This document shows, piece after piece, positions 19,230-28,098 of a stretch of 64,000 bases of DNA. Each line of letters opens with the position of its first letter. Position 1 is the first letter of the stretch. A model generated the notes under the pieces. The model saw only the letters and a list, made by a program, of their open reading frames with translations, was not told the origin of the DNA and did not search any database. The stretch is from Paenibacillus oleatilyticus (lineage in GTDB: Bacteria; Bacillota; Bacilli; Paenibacillales; NBRC-103111): contig NZ_JAHNZO010000020.1 of assembly GCF_018998565.1 (NCBI RefSeq), positions 1 through 64,000 on the forward strand. Reading direction: 5' to 3'. A program made the translations under genes and the position numbers.

Positions 19230-20318
19230 TTATACCTTCAGTCCCGTTACCTCATGCACGTACCACATCATGCCAATGAGAAACGCCGCAAGCAGCGCAT
19301 ACGCCGTCCCGAACTTCCACCGCGACGCCGCAGGAACTTCGTAGTATTTGTCATTTTCGTATAGACGGTAATCGATCTGGCAGTGGATCATCAGATGCAG
19401 ACCGTCTTCTTTCCGGAGATGCTCTATCCGGGTCACATGAGCACGCTTGATGATTCCTTGATGCATGAGCGGCACCGTTCCTTGAAAATGAAGACCTTCC
19501 CAGAGGACGTTGACATACTGCTGCCCGTCCAAATCCGAGAACGTGACAAAAGGCAGCTCCCGCTTATGCTCCGGGCCGGGAATCATATAGCCCTGTGCCA
19601 GCAGCGGCTCGGCCGCCACCAGAAAGCTCGCGTTGACGAACCGCTCCTCGCCTTGCTTGCGGTATTTGACGAATTTTTTGTACAGATCGTAGGCGAACAT
19701 CGCCCAAATGATGAAGAACAAAAACGAGCGCAGGTATATAATTACAACCAAACCTCCGACCAGGCCGACCAGCCAAAGCCAACGCGTTACCGCCGTCGCG
19801 ATCCGTCCTCCGTCAAGGGGATGAACCGGCAGCAGGTTGATCAGATTAAGAAAAAAGCCGACATAAGCGATCGAATAAAGCAGTTTACTATACTCCGGGT
19901 TATCCACCGCATAGGCTGCACCGAACACGGCCAAGGCGCCGACCGTTCCAAGAACGGGTCCCCCCAAAGCGACATACGCTTCCGTCACCGCATCCCGGGG
20001 ATTCCGCTTCATCGTGATCAGCGCGCCCAGAAACGGGATAAACACCGGGGCTGTCACCGGCAGCCCTTTTTGCTTGGCGGCAATGACGTGGCCGAGCTCG
20101 TGGATGAGCAGCAGCAGGACTAAGCCGATAGCGAACTGCCACGGAAACACGATCGCATACGCGCCGATGGTCACCGCCATCGAGATGATCGCTCCCCCGA
20201 ATTTGCCGAGCTTCAGCAGCGGCAGCAGCGTTTTCAGCTGCGTCAGAATGAAGGTCGCGGCCGCGCCGATATACCAAAGCGGATTTTGTTTTTTCGGTTT
20301 GGGTCTTTGCTGCAACAA
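19230..20318 (-). CDS. Site-2-type intramembrane metalloprotease (M50 family)
   Basis: A 362-residue membrane protein with the zinc-binding HELGH in a hydrophobic helix near residue 95 and the second M50 motif LLPVHPLDGGR near 165, where the Asp is a zinc ligand. About six membrane segments are visible; a cytosolic-looking stretch of about 100 residues follows before a last helix at the C-terminus (YALLAAFLIGMMWYV). It starts with TTG behind AAGGAG. Members of this group cleave membrane-bound anti-sigma factors or other integral proteins; the target here is unknown. Confidence 0.9.
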   Translation of the reverse strand: MLQQRPKPKKQNPLWYIGAAATFILTQLKTLLPLLKLGKFGGAIISMAVTIGAYAIVFPWQFAIGLVLLLLIHELGHVIAAKQKGLPVTAPVFIPFLGALITMKRNPRDAVTEAYVALGGPVLGTVGALAVFGAAYAVDNPEYSKLLYSIAYVGFFLNLINLLPVHPLDGGRIATAVTRWLWLVGLVGGLVVIIYLRSFLFFIIWAMFAYDLYKKFVKYRKQGEERFVNASFLVAAEPLLAQGYMIPGPEHKRELPFVTFSDLDGQQYVNVLWEGLHFQGTVPLMHQGIIKRAHVTRIEHLRKEDGLHLMIHCQIDYRLYENDKYYEVPAASRWKFGTAYALLAAFLIGMMWYVHEVTGLKV

Positions 20319-20340
20319 GGCTCACACTCCTTAGACAACC

Positions 20341-20718
20341 TTACGATTCGTTCCCCCAATTTTCCTCGTACAGCTCCGGCTTGAAGCCGACCGTCACCCG
20401 CTTCCCGTCTGTCGCGACCGGCCGCTTGATCAGCTTGCCGTTCGATGCGAGCAGCTTCATTTTCTCCTCGTCGTTCAGCTGCGGCAGCTTATCTTTAAGC
20501 TGCATCTCCTTATACACCTCGCCGGAGACGTTAAACCACTTTTTGATGTCGAGCCCGCTTTGCGGGATCAGCGTGCGAAGCTCCTCTACGGTTGGCGGCT
20601 GCTCCATGATGTGGATCGCCTCGACTTCCCAACCGTGCTCTTTGAGCCACTTCAACGCGCTACGGCAGGTGCTGCAAGCAGGGTATTGAAAAACTTTGAT
20701 CGATTTGTTCTTGCTCAT
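20341..20718 (-). CDS. Spx/MgsR-family (ArsC-like) protein
   Basis: A 125-residue thioredoxin-fold protein. The N-terminal redox motif is YPACSTCRSALKWL with CxxC, followed by IHIMEQPPTVEELRTL, WFNVSGEVYKE and the C-terminal RPVATDGKRVTVGF, the order typical for YffB/MgsR/Spx relatives. Spx-type proteins bind the RNA polymerase alpha subunit under thiol stress; ArsC-like enzymes reduce arsenate. The sequence does not decide between them. ATG 20718 gives the usual start; another in-frame ATG lies at 20730. Confidence 0.85.
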   Translation of the reverse strand: MSKNKSIKVFQYPACSTCRSALKWLKEHGWEVEAIHIMEQPPTVEELRTLIPQSGLDIKKWFNVSGEVYKEMQLKDKLPQLNDEEKMKLLASNGKLIKRPVATDGKRVTVGFKPELYEENWGNES

Positions 20719-20883
20719 GATTTCTCTCATCCTTATCCTATCCTGAAATGGTTAACTATGACATGTATTCATTATACCGATGAATCCGCAGGTCCTGCAA
20801 ATCGCCGCCGGTGCGGCCAAAGGTTGAAAAAAGGCTGTCATGCGCAGATAATGGAAAAGAGTCCCACAGGAGGAACTTAGGCC

Positions 20884-21627
20884 ATGATTTATGTTCTTAA
20901 ACTCGTTTACAGTTTCTTGATGCCTCCCGGCTGCTTCGTTCCGCTGCTGCTCCTGATCGGCTGGTGGCTGTACGCCCGCGTCCGCCGCTCGGCCGGCATC
21001 GTTCTGTTCGCCTCGGCCTGCCTCGTCTATTTGGCCTCGATCCCGCTTGTCGGCGAAACGGCGCTGCAATCGGTCGAAAATCGTTATTCGCCGCCGGCCG
21101 TCCTGCAGGGCGATGTCTACGTCATGCTGACCGGCGGAGCGGTGTCGGGGACCCCGGACGTGAGCGGTACCGGCCACTTGAGCGGCAGCACGCTGCACCG
21201 TGTCGTCGCGGTGGCCGAGCTGTACGCCGCTAAGCCGCTGCCGATCATCGTCTCCGGCGGGCAGGTGTACGCCGATACGGCCAACGAGGGCCAATTGGCC
21301 CGCAGCAAGCTTATTGCGCTGGGCGTTCCGGCCGAAGCGATCCGGTTGGACGACCGGAGCCGCACCACTCAAGAGAACGCGCGATACTCGAAGCAGTTGC
21401 TGGACGAAGGCGGCTGGAAGCGGCCGATCCTCGTGACGTCGGCTTTTCATATGCCGCGCTCGGTGAAGCATTTTGCCGCGCAGCACGTTCAGGTCGTTCC
21501 GTACCCGGTCGATTACAAGATCAGCCGCGGCACAGGCTGGACGGGGAGACTATGGATTCCGACCTCAGCGGCCATGGATGATCTGAGCCTCGCGCTGAAA
21601 GAGTATTTGGGGCTGCTGCAGAAATGA
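20884..21627 (+). CDS. YdcF-family membrane protein (DUF218)
   Basis: A 247-residue protein with two N-terminal membrane helices (residues about 5-60) and a C-terminal DUF218 domain: YVMLTGGAVSG, PIIVSGG, SRTTQENARYS and LVTSAFHMPRSV are the usual conserved blocks. Relatives (ElyC, SanA, YdcF) act in envelope maintenance. The ATG follows AGGAGGAACTTAGGCC. It is divergent from the Spx-like gene and ends in a strong terminator. Confidence 0.9.
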   Translation: MIYVLKLVYSFLMPPGCFVPLLLLIGWWLYARVRRSAGIVLFASACLVYLASIPLVGETALQSVENRYSPPAVLQGDVYVMLTGGAVSGTPDVSGTGHLSGSTLHRVVAVAELYAAKPLPIIVSGGQVYADTANEGQLARSKLIALGVPAEAIRLDDRSRTTQENARYSKQLLDEGGWKRPILVTSAFHMPRSVKHFAAQHVQVVPYPVDYKISRGTGWTGRLWIPTSAAMDDLSLALKEYLGLLQK

Positions 21628-21635
21628 ACGAAAGC

Positions 21636-21686
21636 AAAAAATCCGCTCGTTTCCCCGAACGCATCTCGGGAACGGCGGATTTTTTA
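21636..21686. terminator. Bidirectional terminator
   Basis: AAAAATCCGC (21636-21645) pairs with GCGGATTTTT (21675-21684), separating ydcF from the convergent rluA gene. Confidence 0.88.
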
Positions 21687-21689
21687 TGC

Positions 21690-22721
21690 TTATTGTGCAG
21701 CTTCCGACTGCTCCAATTGCTTGATGCAGCGCTCCATATCCGCCGGCAGCGGCGCGTGAAATTCCATCCGCCGGCGCGTGACCGGGTGCGTCAGCCCGAG
21801 TGTGCAGGCGTGCAGCGCTTGACGCTCCATTCCATAGTCAGATGCGGGCGAGCCCGCTTGACAGACGCTTGGCGCCGCCTGCTGCTGTGTTGCGCTGCGG
21901 TCGGCGACAGGGACGCCCTCGACGGACGCCAACTCTACCTCGTCCGCCGTTCCGCCGGGACCGTACATCTTATCGCCGAGCAGCGGATGGCCGAGATGCC
22001 GCATATGCACGCGGATCTGGTGCGTCCGCCCCGTCTCCAGCCACAAGCGCACAAGCGTCGCTTCGTGAAACCTCCGCTCCACGCGGTAATGCGTGACCGC
22101 CGGATAGCCGGTTGGCGTGACGATGCGGACATGCGGCGCAAGCGGGTTGCGGTCGATCGGCGCATCGACCGTGCCTTCGTCGCTGCTGATCACGCCGTGC
22201 ACGAGCGCGATGTATTCCTTCTTTAGCCCGTGCGCCTGCATTTCCTCCGAAATTTGCTGATGCACGTAAGGATTTTTGGCGACGGCCAGCACCCCGGACG
22301 TCTCCTGATCGAGCCGGTGCACGGGGCGGAAGCGGAAGCTGACGCCCTTTTCCCGCCAGTAATGAACGACACCGTTCGCTAGCGTATCCGTGTAATGGCC
22401 GTGCGTCGGATGCACGATCATCCCGGCCTCCTTGTTCAGCACCAGCAGCTCGTCGTCTTCATACAAAATGTCGATCGGAAGCGGCTGCGGCAAAATATCG
22501 TCGGACGCTTCCGTCTCCATCCGCGCGGCGACCCGGTCTCCGGCGCGTACCTTCACATCGATATATTTGCGTTCCCCGTTGACCGTTATGCCCTGTTCCG
22601 TCAGCTTCAGCCGCGAAAGCAGCTTGCGGGATACGCCCATTCGTTTTTGCAAAATCGTCCTCAGCACCATGCCGTCGTCTTCTGTCGGGACGATATATTC
22701 CAGCGGTTTATAATAGCTCAT
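21690..22721 (-). CDS. RluA-family pseudouridine synthase
   Basis: A 343-residue enzyme that isomerises uridines in rRNA. The S4-like N-terminal part (LLSRLKLTEQGITVNGE) precedes the catalytic domain with HRLDQETSGVLAVAKN, where Asp is the nucleophile, and GRTHQIRVHMRHLGHPLLGD. Between that block and the last block (ERQALHACTLGLTHPVT) lies a 40-odd-residue low-complexity insertion rich in Ala, Gln and Val that relatives lack. ATG 22721 overlaps the stop of the adenosyltransferase gene by four bases, so this housekeeping gene is carried at the end of the cobalamin operon. A longer in-frame opening at 23003 only reflects the GC-rich antisense of that gene. Confidence 0.93.
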   Translation of the reverse strand: MSYYKPLEYIVPTEDDGMVLRTILQKRMGVSRKLLSRLKLTEQGITVNGERKYIDVKVRAGDRVAARMETEASDDILPQPLPIDILYEDDELLVLNKEAGMIVHPTHGHYTDTLANGVVHYWREKGVSFRFRPVHRLDQETSGVLAVAKNPYVHQQISEEMQAHGLKKEYIALVHGVISSDEGTVDAPIDRNPLAPHVRIVTPTGYPAVTHYRVERRFHEATLVRLWLETGRTHQIRVHMRHLGHPLLGDKMYGPGGTADEVELASVEGVPVADRSATQQQAAPSVCQAGSPASDYGMERQALHACTLGLTHPVTRRRMEFHAPLPADMERCIKQLEQSEAAQ

Positions 22722-23287
22722 GACTTGCGTCTGAACACCTCGGCGCTCCGAATATATTCCACGTCGCCGTTGCCGGCCCGATGATTGGCCACCCGGGCAA
22801 TCGTAAAGAACAGGTCCGACAGCCGGTTCAAATAACGGCGAACCTCTTCGTTGATCGGCTGCGTGCGCGCGAGCGTGACGACCCGTCGCTCGGCGCGGCG
22901 GCATACCGTCCGGCATACGTGCAGCGCCGACGACGCCTGGCTCCCGCCCGGAAGGATAAAGCGCTGGATATCCGGCGTCTCCGCATCGTATTTGTCGATC
23001 CATGCTTCCAGTTGGTCCACCATCTCGGCCGTCACCTTATACGGCCGCAGCTCCTGCTTCAGCAGGGCCAGATCGGAGCCGCAATCGAACGTCTCATGCT
23101 GGATTTGAAGCAGATCGGCAAGCAGATCCGCATCGCGCTCCGCATCCAGAAATCCCATCGCCTGGCCGATAAAACAGTTCAGCTCGTCGACCGTGCCATA
23201 CGCCTCGACCCGGGCGTCGTCCTTATCTACGCGACCTCCGATCACCCCGGTTTTCCCGGCATCGCCCGTTCTCGTATAAATTTTCAC
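22718..23287 (-). CDS. PduO-type cob(I)alamin adenosyltransferase
   Basis: A 189-residue protein that transfers the adenosyl group of ATP to cob(I)alamin. The N-terminal ATP-binding motif reads KIYTRTGDAGKTGVIGG, then EAYGTVDELNCFIG, and the C-terminal ALHVCRTVCRRAERR and YLNRLSDLFF, all typical. It begins with GTG behind GGGAGGG and overlaps the upstream fused gene by four bases. It supplies the last activation step in the operon. Confidence 0.95.
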   Translation of the reverse strand: MKIYTRTGDAGKTGVIGGRVDKDDARVEAYGTVDELNCFIGQAMGFLDAERDADLLADLLQIQHETFDCGSDLALLKQELRPYKVTAEMVDQLEAWIDKYDAETPDIQRFILPGGSQASSALHVCRTVCRRAERRVVTLARTQPINEEVRRYLNRLSDLFFTIARVANHRAGNGDVEYIRSAEVFRRKS

Positions 23288-26031
23288 TGGAATCCCTCCC
23301 GGCCTTTATTCCACCCTATCATCTCATACAATCGTTCCATATCCAAGTGCTCCCGCACATGGGCCGCGAGCCGGTCGAAGGCCGCCTCCCGGCGCTCCTG
23401 AAAGCGCAGCTCCGCCGGCAGCGGCTCCAATCCTTTCGCTGCGCGAATCCGGTTCAGCCACGCGCGGCGGAAATCGTCGTTATGCAAAATGCCATGCACG
23501 TACGTGCCCCACAGCCGTCCGTCCGCGCAAACCGCGCCGTCCGGCGACAAACCGGATTCGTCCGGTCCGGTATCGGGATGCGATAACTCGAACGGGTGGT
23601 CGACAGGCCGCAAAAACGAAGTGACGCCCATGTGAATCTCATAGCCCTGGATTTCAAACGCCTGCTCGGGATCGGCATACAGCCTTGTCGTACCTGCGGC
23701 TCTTACGGTCCGTTTCTCCGCGGCAAAGACGGTTTGCGTCGGGAATAAGCCGAGTCCGTCGAGCACTGGCTGATCCGATTCGACCGCGTTCGGATCGAGC
23801 AGCTTTTCACCAAGCATCTGATACCCCGCGCAGATGCCCGTCACCCATCCGCCGCTCTTGGCAAAATCGAGCAGCTTCCGGTCAAGACCACAGTCGCGAA
23901 GGTATAAAAGATCGTCGACGGTATTTTTGCTTCCCGGCACGATGACCGCATCCGGGGAGCCGAACGTCTCCGCCGAATCCACAAAACGGAGCCGGACATC
24001 GCGCTCGTATTCCAGCGGGTCGATATCCGTAAAGTTGGACAGGCGCGGCAGCCGGATGACCGCGATATCGAGCATGTCTTCGGACAGCGTCGTATCCGTG
24101 CGGCCCAGACCGCTTTCCGCCAGCTTGCGATCGAGCGAAGCCGAATCCTCATCCTCCAGCCCAAGCTGCGGCAAATAAGGAATAACGCCAAGCACCGGCT
24201 TGCCCGTCCGCTTCTCCAGCCATTCGATCCCCGGCGTAAGCAGCGTAACGTCGCCTCGGAACTTATTGATGATAAAGCCTTTCACCCGGCCACGTTCCTC
24301 CGATGACAAGATGTCCAGCGTCCCGACGAGGGAAGCGAACACGCCTCCGCGGTCGATATCCGCCACAAGCACCACCGGGGCGTCCGCCCAGCCGGCCAGC
24401 CGCATGTTGACGATATCCCGGTCTTTCAGATTCACCTCGGCCGGGCTGCCCGCCCCTTCGATCACGACCGCGTCATAGGCTTGCCGCAAGCGGGCGAGCG
24501 CTTCCTTCACCACCGCTTCGGCTTCCGGCAAATATTTTTCCCGGTAAGTCCGCGCATCCAGGTCACAGTAAGGCTTGCCGTGAACGACCACTTGCGAGAC
24601 CATGTCTTTTTTGGGCTTGAGCAAAATTGGGTTCATATCCGTCGTCGCCGGAATCCGGCAGGCGTCCGCCTGCATTCCCTGCGCTCGGCCGATTTCTTTG
24701 CCGTCCGGGGTCACGTAGGAGTTGAGCGACATGTTTTGCGATTTGAATGGCGCCACGCGGAAGCCGTCCTGCAGCAGGATGCGGCACAAGGCCGTCGTCA
24801 GCAAGCTTTTGCCGACATCGGAGGCGGTTCCCTGCAGCATGAACGTCGGGGCGAGCTTCAGCGATACGGAAGCGGGTACGGCCACGCCACTGCTCTGTGA
24901 GCCTTCCGCCCTCCGGGCTACCGCTTCGCCCGCCGTCACGCAATCCCGCGCTTCGAGCAGGTCGGCAATCGACTGCCGGAGACCGTCCAGAAGCGCTTCG
25001 TTCTGCTCCCTCAGCTTGACCGCCACTCGGCAGTACGTTTCGTCCAGCCCGGGGAACAGCGAAGCGTCCCGGATCATAATGCCCCGCCGCCCCATCGCTG
25101 CTTGCAGCGCCCGCACAGCGAGTCCCAGCGGCCTCAGCGAAAACAGCACAAAATTCACATCGCTCTCGTACACGGTCAGGCCCAGCGATTCCAGTCCGGT
25201 TCGCAAGCGCTCCTTCTCTTCCTGGACCCACTCCAGCGTCCGGCGCGCAAACTCCCGCTCCTCCAGGACGGCCGAGCCGATCCACTGGGATAAAGCGTTT
25301 ACGCTCCACGGCACCTGCAGCCGTTTCATCTCGCGGATTTGCTCCGGATGCGCCACTACGTACCCGAGACGAAGTCCGGGAATCGAATAAAACTTCGTCA
25401 TCGAGCGAATGACGGTCAAGTTGGGGCTCTGCGCCGCAGCGCGGACCAGCGTCAGCTCCTCCTCCCGCGGGCAAAAATCCAAAAATGCCTCATCGACGAT
25501 AGCCGGAATCTGCCCGCCGGCCAGCGCCTGCACCACGTCATCCGGCAGCAATCGCCCGGTCGGATTGTTCGGATGTCCGAGAAACAGCAGATCGCACCGG
25601 CCCGCAGCCTCTTGCACGTCGGCCAGACGAAGCGCAAAGCCGTTCGCTTCATCAAGCGGGATGTCGACCGTACGCCCTCCGATTTTTTCCACAGCTTCCT
25701 CGTATTCGGCAAAAGACGGACGAACCAGTCCCGTCACCCGGGGACGGCGCACCCGGACGGCTAGATCGATCAGCTCCGCGGCCCCGTTGCCGACGAGCAC
25801 ACATTCGACCGGAACGCCGTGCTTGGCCGCCAGCTTGCCGGTCAGCTCCCGCACCGCCGGGTCCGGATAATGGACGACCTCCTGCCATTGCTCAGCCAAA
25901 ATGCGTCCTACCGCCTCGGGCAGTCCGAGCGGGTTCATGTTCGAGCTAAAATCGACAAACCGCTCCCGCGGCTTGCCGAAAGCTTCCGCGGCCGTCCACA
26001 AATCGCCGCCGTGTCCGTATCGTTCCAGCAT
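23284..26031 (-). CDS. Fused threonine-phosphate decarboxylase (CobD) and cobyric acid synthase (CbiP)
   Basis: A single 915-residue reading frame with two enzymes. Residues 1-360 are a PLP enzyme of the CobD/CobC type: HGGDL, FVDFSSNMNPLG, LGHPNNPTGRLL and SMTKFYSIPGLRLGY with the Schiff-base Lys near 213; it would make (R)-1-amino-2-propanol phosphate. A linker of about 35 residues follows. Residues 395-915 are cobyric acid synthase: P-loop LQGTASDVGKS, FKSQNMSLNS, then a class-I glutamine amidotransferase with GICAGYQMLG (Cys near 734) and YVHGILHND (His near 846). No stop or frameshift lies between the parts. The fusion joins the aminopropanol supply with the amidation step just before CbiB joins the two products. 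Located between cobS and the adenosyltransferase. Confidence 0.95.
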   Translation of the reverse strand: MLERYGHGGDLWTAAEAFGKPRERFVDFSSNMNPLGLPEAVGRILAEQWQEVVHYPDPAVRELTGKLAAKHGVPVECVLVGNGAAELIDLAVRVRRPRVTGLVRPSFAEYEEAVEKIGGRTVDIPLDEANGFALRLADVQEAAGRCDLLFLGHPNNPTGRLLPDDVVQALAGGQIPAIVDEAFLDFCPREEELTLVRAAAQSPNLTVIRSMTKFYSIPGLRLGYVVAHPEQIREMKRLQVPWSVNALSQWIGSAVLEEREFARRTLEWVQEEKERLRTGLESLGLTVYESDVNFVLFSLRPLGLAVRALQAAMGRRGIMIRDASLFPGLDETYCRVAVKLREQNEALLDGLRQSIADLLEARDCVTAGEAVARRAEGSQSSGVAVPASVSLKLAPTFMLQGTASDVGKSLLTTALCRILLQDGFRVAPFKSQNMSLNSYVTPDGKEIGRAQGMQADACRIPATTDMNPILLKPKKDMVSQVVVHGKPYCDLDARTYREKYLPEAEAVVKEALARLRQAYDAVVIEGAGSPAEVNLKDRDIVNMRLAGWADAPVVLVADIDRGGVFASLVGTLDILSSEERGRVKGFIINKFRGDVTLLTPGIEWLEKRTGKPVLGVIPYLPQLGLEDEDSASLDRKLAESGLGRTDTTLSEDMLDIAVIRLPRLSNFTDIDPLEYERDVRLRFVDSAETFGSPDAVIVPGSKNTVDDLLYLRDCGLDRKLLDFAKSGGWVTGICAGYQMLGEKLLDPNAVESDQPVLDGLGLFPTQTVFAAEKRTVRAAGTTRLYADPEQAFEIQGYEIHMGVTSFLRPVDHPFELSHPDTGPDESGLSPDGAVCADGRLWGTYVHGILHNDDFRRAWLNRIRAAKGLEPLPAELRFQERREAAFDRLAAHVREHLDMERLYEMIGWNKGREGFQ

Positions 26032-26042
26032 CGCAACCTCTC

Positions 26043-26885
26043 CTATCCCTTAATCAACACAAGCACGAGCAGCAGAGCCGCTTCCAGCAATTCGTTCATC
26101 GCGCCGTACGTATCGCCCGTCAGTCCGCCTAATTTCCGGTGAATCGAAACGCTCATCAAAACCCCTGCCCCAATTGTCACGGCGAGCAGAATACCTACTA
26201 TACCTACCATATGCCAAAACGGAAGCGTAAGCCCTCCGAATGCTTCTCCCGCCGCAACAACGCATAATGACAGCAGCAGCGCCACCAGTCCCGAGCCTGC
26301 GGCATGCCCGGCCCCGACACCGCGAAAAAAGCCGCCCATTCCGCTTCCTGCCTGACGCGCATACGGCCAGCAGGCTATTCCTACGACCATGTACCAACGG
26401 GTCCACAACGGAACCAGCGCCAAGAGGAGCCACAGCTTCCCCTGGCTGCCAGTTGCCACAGCAGGCAGCAGCTCCGTCAGCAGCGACCATTTCAGCAGCA
26501 GCACCAGCACGGCGGCGATGACGCCCATCGCGCCAACCCGGCTGTCCTTCATGATTTCCAGCATTCTCTCACGCGAACGGTGGCTCAAGATGCCGTCGGC
26601 CGTATCCATCAGCCCGTCAAGATGCAGCGCCCCGGTGAGCAGCACCCAGATCCCGAGCAGCAAAGCGGCTGCCGGAAGCGGGGGCAGCAAGCTGGTCAGC
26701 AGCAGACCGACTGCCGCTATGATCAGTCCAAGCACCAGCCCGACAAGCGGATAAAAAACGACGCTCCGCCGAAACAAAGCGTCGTTATAATCCAGCTTCA
26801 CCGGTACGGGCAATCGGGTTAAAAATTGAAACGCAGCCGCGCAGGCTTCGCCCCAAAGCCGCATCAAACGAATAAAAGCGCGCAC
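26043..26885 (-). CDS. cobS: Adenosylcobinamide-GDP ribazoletransferase
   Basis: A 280-residue membrane protein that joins the lower ligand (alpha-ribazole or its phosphate) to adenosylcobinamide-GDP. The conserved FLTRLPVP near residue 21 and HLDGLMDTADGILS near residue 88 are family hallmarks, with several hydrophobic helices and the C-terminal GGLTGDTYGA. It starts at GTG 26885 behind GGGGGGAT and overlaps the end of cbiB by 22 bases. Confidence 0.95.
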   Translation of the reverse strand: MRAFIRLMRLWGEACAAAFQFLTRLPVPVKLDYNDALFRRSVVFYPLVGLVLGLIIAAVGLLLTSLLPPLPAAALLLGIWVLLTGALHLDGLMDTADGILSHRSRERMLEIMKDSRVGAMGVIAAVLVLLLKWSLLTELLPAVATGSQGKLWLLLALVPLWTRWYMVVGIACWPYARQAGSGMGGFFRGVGAGHAAGSGLVALLLSLCVVAAGEAFGGLTLPFWHMVGIVGILLAVTIGAGVLMSVSIHRKLGGLTGDTYGAMNELLEAALLLVLVLIKG

Positions 26886-27844
26886 AGCAATCCCCCCGCA
26901 ATGACGTAACTGACTCCGTACAGCATGCGCACGGTCCGCTTAATATCTTCCCGCGTGCGCTCCCGCAGCGGCCAGCCCATCCGGGCCCGCTCGCTTGTCC
27001 GGCCGTGATATACGTTCACGCCCCCAAGCTCGATGCCGAGCGCGCCGGCCACCGCCGACTCCGGAATCCCGCTGTTCGGACTCGGATGCAGCCGCGCAAA
27101 CTTCAGGACGGCTTTCGCCGCGCGAATGCCATCCAGTCCCGGACTTGCAAGCGCAACCAAGACGAGCAGCCCCCCGGTCAGCCGCGCCGGAATCCAGTTG
27201 AGCACATCGTCGAACCGGGCCGAGGCCCAGCCGAAGTGCAGGTACTTCTCATTTTTGTAGCCGACCATCGAATCCAGCGTATTCGCCGCGCGGTACAGCA
27301 TCGCCAGCGGAGCTCCGCCGAGCAAAGCAAACAAGATCGGCGATACGACGCCGTCTACGATATTTTCAGCGACCGTCTCTACGGTCGCCCGCGTAATCTC
27401 CGGCTCGTCCAGCCGCGTCGTATCCCGTCCGACGATATAGCCGACATATTTACGCGCTTCATCCAGACGCCCTTCGACCAGCGGGCGATAGACCGCCATA
27501 GCCGCATCCTTCAGTCCTTTGATGGCGATCGTGGTCGAAATGAACCATGTGTTCACCGCATAGCCGAGCCACGGATGCACCTGCGACGCGGCCCAGACGA
27601 TGAAATACATCGCGCCGAACGCCAAGCCTACCGTCGATACGGTAAGCGCAATGCCGCGCCAGCGTACGGCCCACTTGCCGTGAACGCCGGCCGATTGCGC
27701 CCCGTCCGGCCACAGCCGCTTTTCCACGGCGGAAATCCATCGCCCGATCCAGATCACGGGATGCGTCAGCCAGCGCCATGACGGATCGCCGAGCACCCAA
27801 TCGATGACGATGGCGGCCAGCACCATTGTTAGCGTTTCACTCAT
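26864..27844 (-). CDS. cbiB: Adenosylcobinamide-phosphate synthase
   Basis: A 326-residue membrane protein with the family motifs IDWVLGDP at the N-terminus, HPVIWIGR, GRDTTRLDEPEITRATVE, ENIVDGVVSPI and RLHPSPNSGIPESA. It attaches aminopropanol (or its phosphate) to cobyric acid. It opens the second half of the cobalamin gene run, after a 250-base gap filled with stem-loop repeats, and overlaps cobS. Confidence 0.95.
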   Translation of the reverse strand: MSETLTMVLAAIVIDWVLGDPSWRWLTHPVIWIGRWISAVEKRLWPDGAQSAGVHGKWAVRWRGIALTVSTVGLAFGAMYFIVWAASQVHPWLGYAVNTWFISTTIAIKGLKDAAMAVYRPLVEGRLDEARKYVGYIVGRDTTRLDEPEITRATVETVAENIVDGVVSPILFALLGGAPLAMLYRAANTLDSMVGYKNEKYLHFGWASARFDDVLNWIPARLTGGLLVLVALASPGLDGIRAAKAVLKFARLHPSPNSGIPESAVAGALGIELGGVNVYHGRTSERARMGWPLRERTREDIKRTVRMLYGVSYVIAGGLLCALLFV

Positions 27845-27853
27845 ACTTTGGTG

Positions 27854-27914
27854 GGTGTATCTCTTTGTTCGCTCCGCTTGACTTCGTCAAAAGTCGCTCT
27901 CAAAGAGATACACC
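27854..27914. repeat. Stem-loop repeat, copy 1
   Basis: A perfect 14-base inverted repeat (GGTGTATCTCTTTG at 27854-27867; complement at 27901-27914) encloses a 33-base loop that starts TTCGCTCCGCTTGACTTCG. The same loop recurs in copy 2 with a different stem. Inside the loop TTGAC/GTCAA can form a small hairpin. Confidence 0.75.
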
Positions 27915-28008
27915 TCCTCCCTATAAAAGACTAAAAAGCTTGACGCGCCGCCTTACAGGGCGCTTATTTTTCATGCGCTGCCCGCGGCGGGCATGGAGCC
28001 GGGCATGA

Positions 28009-28053
28009 TTCTTGGTTCGCTCCGTTGACTTCGTCAAAAGTCGCTCCCAAGAA
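28009..28053. repeat. Stem-loop repeat, copy 2
   Basis: TTCTTGG (28009-28015) and CCAAGAA (28047-28053) enclose TTCGCTCCGTTGACTTCG... and the rest of the loop, which matches the loop of copy 1 except for one missing C and the last base. Only the loop is shared; the stems differ in sequence but both pair. Confidence 0.72.
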
Positions 28054-28098
28054 AAACGCACCCACCCGCCCAAAAAACAAAAGCTAAACCGAAAACCC

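Noticed and set aside
27854-28053. Minimal CRISPR array
   Set aside because: Only two repeat units, each inside its own different stem, with no regular spacing and no cas genes in the window.
27845-28098. A second cobalamin riboswitch in the gap before cbiB
   Set aside because: No B12 box or other aptamer pieces are present; the gap is explained by the two stem-loop repeats.
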